NCBI GenBank assembly: GCA_002338145.1
Contig: DDHP01000081.1
Span: forward strand, 1 to 6,665
DNA length: 6,665 nucleotides
Source of the DNA: Deferribacteraceae bacterium UBA1873
GTDB taxonomy: Bacteria > Chrysiogenota > Deferribacteres > Deferribacterales > Flexistipitaceae
Direction: 5' to 3'
The stretch's first letter is position 1. Each line of letters opens with the position of its first letter. Made by a program: the position numbers and the translations under genes. The notes under the pieces are model-generated. The model saw only the letters and a list, made by a program, of their open reading frames with translations. It did not search any database and was not told the origin of the DNA. Of this stretch, positions 4,179 through 6,665 are shown in pieces.

Positions 4179-6560
4179 TTAAATATGCCATTTTTTTAGT
4201 CTTAGTGCATTTGAGACCACAGATACAGAACTAAACGCCATAGCCGCACCGGCTATAATCGGGTTGAGAAATCCGGCGGCAGCAACAGGGATTCCGACTG
4301 TATTGTAGATGAATGCCCAAAATAGGTTTTGTTTTATATTTGTTACGGTGGCTCTGCTCAATTTTATTGCTCTGTAAACATTTATCAGGTTTTCATTCAT
4401 TATTGTTATATCTCCTGTTTCCACGGCGATGTCGGAACCGCTGCCCACTGCAATCCCTATATCACTTACTGCAAGAGCCGGTGCGTCATTTATACCGTCA
4501 CCCACCATAGCTACACTCATGCCGCTGTTTTGGAGTTGTTTTATTTTTTCTGCTTTATCCGCCGGCTTTACTTCTGCAAATACCTCGCTTATGCCAACCA
4601 TCTCAGCGATTTTTTCGGCTGTATTTTTGTTGTCACCTGTTATCATGTAGGTTTTTATACCTTCTTCCTGAAGTTTCTTGACTGTTTCCTTAATGCCGTT
4701 TCGGACTGTGTCAAAAATACCTATAAATCCCACTACATTTTCTTCAATAGCCACTGTTATTGTTGTATATCCTTTTTCTTCCATCATTTTCATCGTCTTT
4801 TTCGCCGAAGGGTTTTCACTGCTATTTTCGTTTACCAGTCTGTTGTTGCCTATGACTACATTTTTACCGTTAATTTCACCTTTTATTCCACCTCCGGGAA
4901 TTGTTTCCACATTTTCAGCCTTGTACAAATTACCCGTTTTATGATAATCCACTATTGCACGGGCAAGGGGGTGTTCTGAATAATTTTCCAGTGATGCTGC
5001 AATCTTTATAAATTCATCGGAGTCAAATTCATTGTTAATAATATTGGTTTCTTTGACTGTCGGTTTTCCTTCTGTTATCGTACCTGTCTTATCAAAACAT
5101 ACGGCATCGATTTTTCCCAACTGCTCCAGATACGCTCCGCCTTTGAAAAGGATGCCGTTTTCCGCTCCTTTACCTGTTGCCACCATAATCGATGTGGGAG
5201 TGGCAAGACCCAAAGCGCAGGGACAGGCAATTACCAATACAGATACAGAAAATAAAATTGAATCTTCAATACCTGCACTTAATAAGAAAAACCAGATAAA
5301 AAACGTAGCGGCAGCTATAGCTATTACAGTCGGGACAAAATATGAAGATACCACATCGGCAAAACGTTGAATGGGAGCCTTTTGCCCCTGAGCATTTTCC
5401 ACAATTTTTATAATTTGTGCCAGAGTAGTGTCTTCACCGATGTTGGTGGCTTTATATCTGAAAGGTTTATTATAATTTATTGTACCACAAAAAACCTCGA
5501 ATCCGGCACTTTTTTCCACGGGGATACTTTCTCCGGTGAGCATGGATTCGTCCACAACAGCATCTCCATCTGTTATGATACCGTCCACCGGAAGCTTTTC
5601 TCCAGCTTTAACCATGATTAAATCACCCTTGGCAACTTCTTCGACAGGAATTTCCACTGTTTCCCCGTTTCTTTCCACTCGTGCACTTCGGGGAGCAAGA
5701 TCCATAAGTTTTTTTATTGCATCAGATGTTCTGCCTTTTGCCCTTGATTCCAGATACTTTCCTAACAAAATAAGTGTTATGAGTATTGCAGATGTTTCAA
5801 AATAGAGGTGACCACCGGTAAATATATTGTACAAACTGAAAAAATATGCAGCCGAGGTTCCCATAGCCACCAGTACATCCATATTCGCTGTGAAATGAAT
5901 TAAATTTTTATATGCACCTCTGTAAAATTGCCACCCTGCGATGAACTGTACAGGTGTGGCAAGTGCTAACTGCAACCATGGATTCATTAGAATCTCAGCA
6001 ATAGGTTTCAAAGAAATAAGCTGAAAAAACATCCCTGCCAAAAGAGGAAAAGATAAAACAGCGGAAAAAATCAGCTTATATCTCTGGAGATTTTCTTCGC
6101 TTATAGCTTTTTGTGAGCCTGTTTTTGTGTTATTAGCAGAGGTGGCCTGATATCCCAAAGAATTCACTGTTTCCAGCAAATTGTTTTCACTGACAGTCTC
6201 TTCAAGGTATTCTATGTCAGCTTTTTCTGTGGTAAGATTGACAGAAGCATTAAGTACGCCTGCTGTTTTATTCAGTTTCTTTTCGATTCTTGACGAACAT
6301 GCAGCACAGGTCATCCCCTTGATATTTAAGATTGATTTATTCTTTTTCACCCCATAACCAAGATTTTCTATTACTTTTACAGCGCTACGGATATCATCAG
6401 CGTTGTTAAAATTGAAAACAGCTTTTTCAGTCTGCAGGTTAACACTGACATTGCTGAGCCCTTCTGTTTTTGAGAGTTTTTTTTCAATTCTGTTTGAGCA
6501 GGCTGCGCACGTCATTCCAGTTATTATTAATGTAATTTTTTTATCATTTTCTTCATTCAT
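4179..6560 (-). CDS. copA: CopA, Cu(I)-exporting P1B-1-type ATPase with two HMA domains
   Basis: From the ATG at 6560 this is a 793-residue inner-membrane pump that exports Cu(I) from the cytoplasm using ATP. Two N-terminal HMA domains carry GMTCAAC (Cys18/Cys21 and Cys85/Cys88). About eight membrane segments follow, near 161-183, 194-210, 223-245, 251-268, 403-428, 433-455, 743-763 and 765-783. Catalytic landmarks are TGES (342-345), CPC (446-448), the phosphorylation motif DKTGT (490-494), SEHP (528-531), TGDN (641-644) and GDGINDAP (687-694). Transmembrane ligands Tyr752-Asn753 and Met774 with Ser777-Ser778 complete the Cu(I) (P1B-1) signature, separating it from Zn/Cd pumps. An in-frame TTG at 6623 would add 21 residues, but it lacks a Shine-Dalgarno and that TTG is part of the likely -35. 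The ATG at 6560 has GGAG eight bases upstream. It is first in the operon with copZ and csoR. Confidence 0.96.
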   Translation of the reverse strand: MNEENDKKITLIITGMTCAACSNRIEKKLSKTEGLSNVSVNLQTEKAVFNFNNADDIRSAVKVIENLGYGVKKNKSILNIKGMTCAACSSRIEKKLNKTAGVLNASVNLTTEKADIEYLEETVSENNLLETVNSLGYQATSANNTKTGSQKAISEENLQRYKLIFSAVLSFPLLAGMFFQLISLKPIAEILMNPWLQLALATPVQFIAGWQFYRGAYKNLIHFTANMDVLVAMGTSAAYFFSLYNIFTGGHLYFETSAILITLILLGKYLESRAKGRTSDAIKKLMDLAPRSARVERNGETVEIPVEEVAKGDLIMVKAGEKLPVDGIITDGDAVVDESMLTGESIPVEKSAGFEVFCGTINYNKPFRYKATNIGEDTTLAQIIKIVENAQGQKAPIQRFADVVSSYFVPTVIAIAAATFFIWFFLLSAGIEDSILFSVSVLVIACPCALGLATPTSIMVATGKGAENGILFKGGAYLEQLGKIDAVCFDKTGTITEGKPTVKETNIINNEFDSDEFIKIAASLENYSEHPLARAIVDYHKTGNLYKAENVETIPGGGIKGEINGKNVVIGNNRLVNENSSENPSAKKTMKMMEEKGYTTITVAIEENVVGFIGIFDTVRNGIKETVKKLQEEGIKTYMITGDNKNTAEKIAEMVGISEVFAEVKPADKAEKIKQLQNSGMSVAMVGDGINDAPALAVSDIGIAVGSGSDIAVETGDITIMNENLINVYRAIKLSRATVTNIKQNLFWAFIYNTVGIPVAAAGFLNPIIAGAAMAFSSVSVVSNALRLKKWHI

Positions 6561-6568
6561 CAAATCAT

Positions 6569-6572
6569 CTCC
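6569..6572 (-). promoter_or_regulatory. copA ribosome binding site (decides the start)
   Basis: GGAG (6572-6569 on the minus strand) lies eight bases before the ATG at 6560, so copA begins there rather than at the upstream TTG (6623). It abuts the palindrome at 6574-6590. If the palindrome were transcribed, its hairpin would sit right beside this site. Confidence 0.75.
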
Positions 6573-6573
6573 A

Positions 6574-6590
6574 ATACACTTACGGTGTAT
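6574..6590. promoter_or_regulatory. Candidate CsoR operator upstream of copA
   Basis: On the plus strand ATACAC (6574-6579) and GTGTAT (6585-6590) are perfect inverted arms around TTACG, and an outer CC/GG pair (6571-6572 with 6592-6593) extends the symmetry past one mismatch. The core ATACACTTACGGTGTATGG closely resembles, as I remember it, the CsoR operator of the Bacillus subtilis copZA promoter (ATACCC-TACGGGGG-TATGG). It lies just downstream of the probable copA -10 region, suited to repression by the CsoR encoded in the same operon. The arms are seen directly; CsoR binding is inference. Confidence 0.6.
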
Positions 6591-6593
6591 GGG

Positions 6594-6623
6594 TATATGT
6601 AATCCATTTTTTTCATTAGTCAA
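6594..6623 (-). promoter_or_regulatory. Candidate copA-copZ-csoR promoter
   Basis: On the minus strand a good -35, TTGACT (6623-6618, 5 of 6), is followed by an A-rich spacer and a poor -10. CATATA (6599-6594, 18-base spacer) and TACATA (6601-6596, 16-base spacer) each match only half the consensus. Transcription would start near 6587, inside the palindrome. An AT-rich mini-palindrome (AGAAA/TTTCT, 6625-6637) lies directly upstream of the -35. Confidence 0.4.
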
Positions 6624-6635
6624 TAGAAAATTTTT

Positions 6636-6661
6636 CTGACAAGATGGACTGCCTCTGTCAG
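6636..6661. repeat. Inverted repeat upstream of the copA promoter, function unknown
   Basis: CTGACA (6636-6641) and TGTCAG (6656-6661) are perfect six-base arms with a 14-base spacer. There is no T-run after either arm, so it does not look like a terminator. It could belong to a dispersed repeat or a second regulatory site cut by the window edge, or be chance. Confidence 0.3.
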
Positions 6662-6665
6662 CATT

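Noticed and set aside
4329..4979. Plus-strand open frame of 216 codons opposite copA
   Set aside because: It is antisense to the conserved ATPase domains. The Cys/Tyr/Phe/His-rich product has no family features and no ribosome site.
1..6665. CRISPR arrays, tRNA or rRNA genes, insertion sequences, toxin-antitoxin pairs
   Set aside because: No repeat-spacer pattern, no tRNA-like or rRNA-like segment, no transposase and no terminal repeats were found when reading both strands.

Overview
The window is an AT-rich bacterial segment with two compact, convergently transcribed operons and the edge of a third gene. The pairing of ClpS, ClpA and Aat (the Leu/Phe N-degron pathway) points to a Gram-negative lineage, because this set is typical of Proteobacteria and relatives and is not the usual Firmicutes arrangement. 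The low GC together with a CsoR-type copper operon would suit a Deferribacterota- or deltaproteobacteria-like organism. That placement is inference and cannot be proven from this sequence.

Layout. Bases 1-61 (minus) hold the first 20 codons of a gene whose N-terminus matches the AAA-ATPase-like/PD-(D/E)XK (DUF1703) family. It has a good promoter placed so that the message would be leaderless. Bases 62-449 are a divergent intergenic region with a degenerate hairpin repeat and, nearer the plus-strand genes, candidate promoters around a small palindrome. Bases 450-3593 (plus) are clpS-clpA-aat, with each downstream start overlapping the preceding gene. Bases 3608-6560 (minus) are copA-copZ-csoR, read from right to left. 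A shared hairpin at 3575-3609 separates the converging operons and probably ends transcription both ways. Bases 6561-6665 hold the copper operon's control region, including a palindrome that resembles a CsoR operator.

How the genes work together. Aat attaches Leu or Phe to proteins with basic N-termini, ClpS recognises the resulting N-degron, and ClpA unfolds the substrate into ClpP, which is not in this window. Writer, reader and unfoldase are therefore made from one message. On the other strand, CopA pumps Cu(I) out of the cytoplasm, CopZ ferries Cu(I) inside it, and CsoR senses Cu(I) and probably represses the whole operon, including its own gene.

Both operons are recognisable, well-understood systems. 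I see no convincing new enzyme system here. The points worth a second look are regulatory (operator-like palindromes, the leaderless start, the shared terminator), a few departures from consensus in ClpS and Aat, and the unidentified sequences at both edges.
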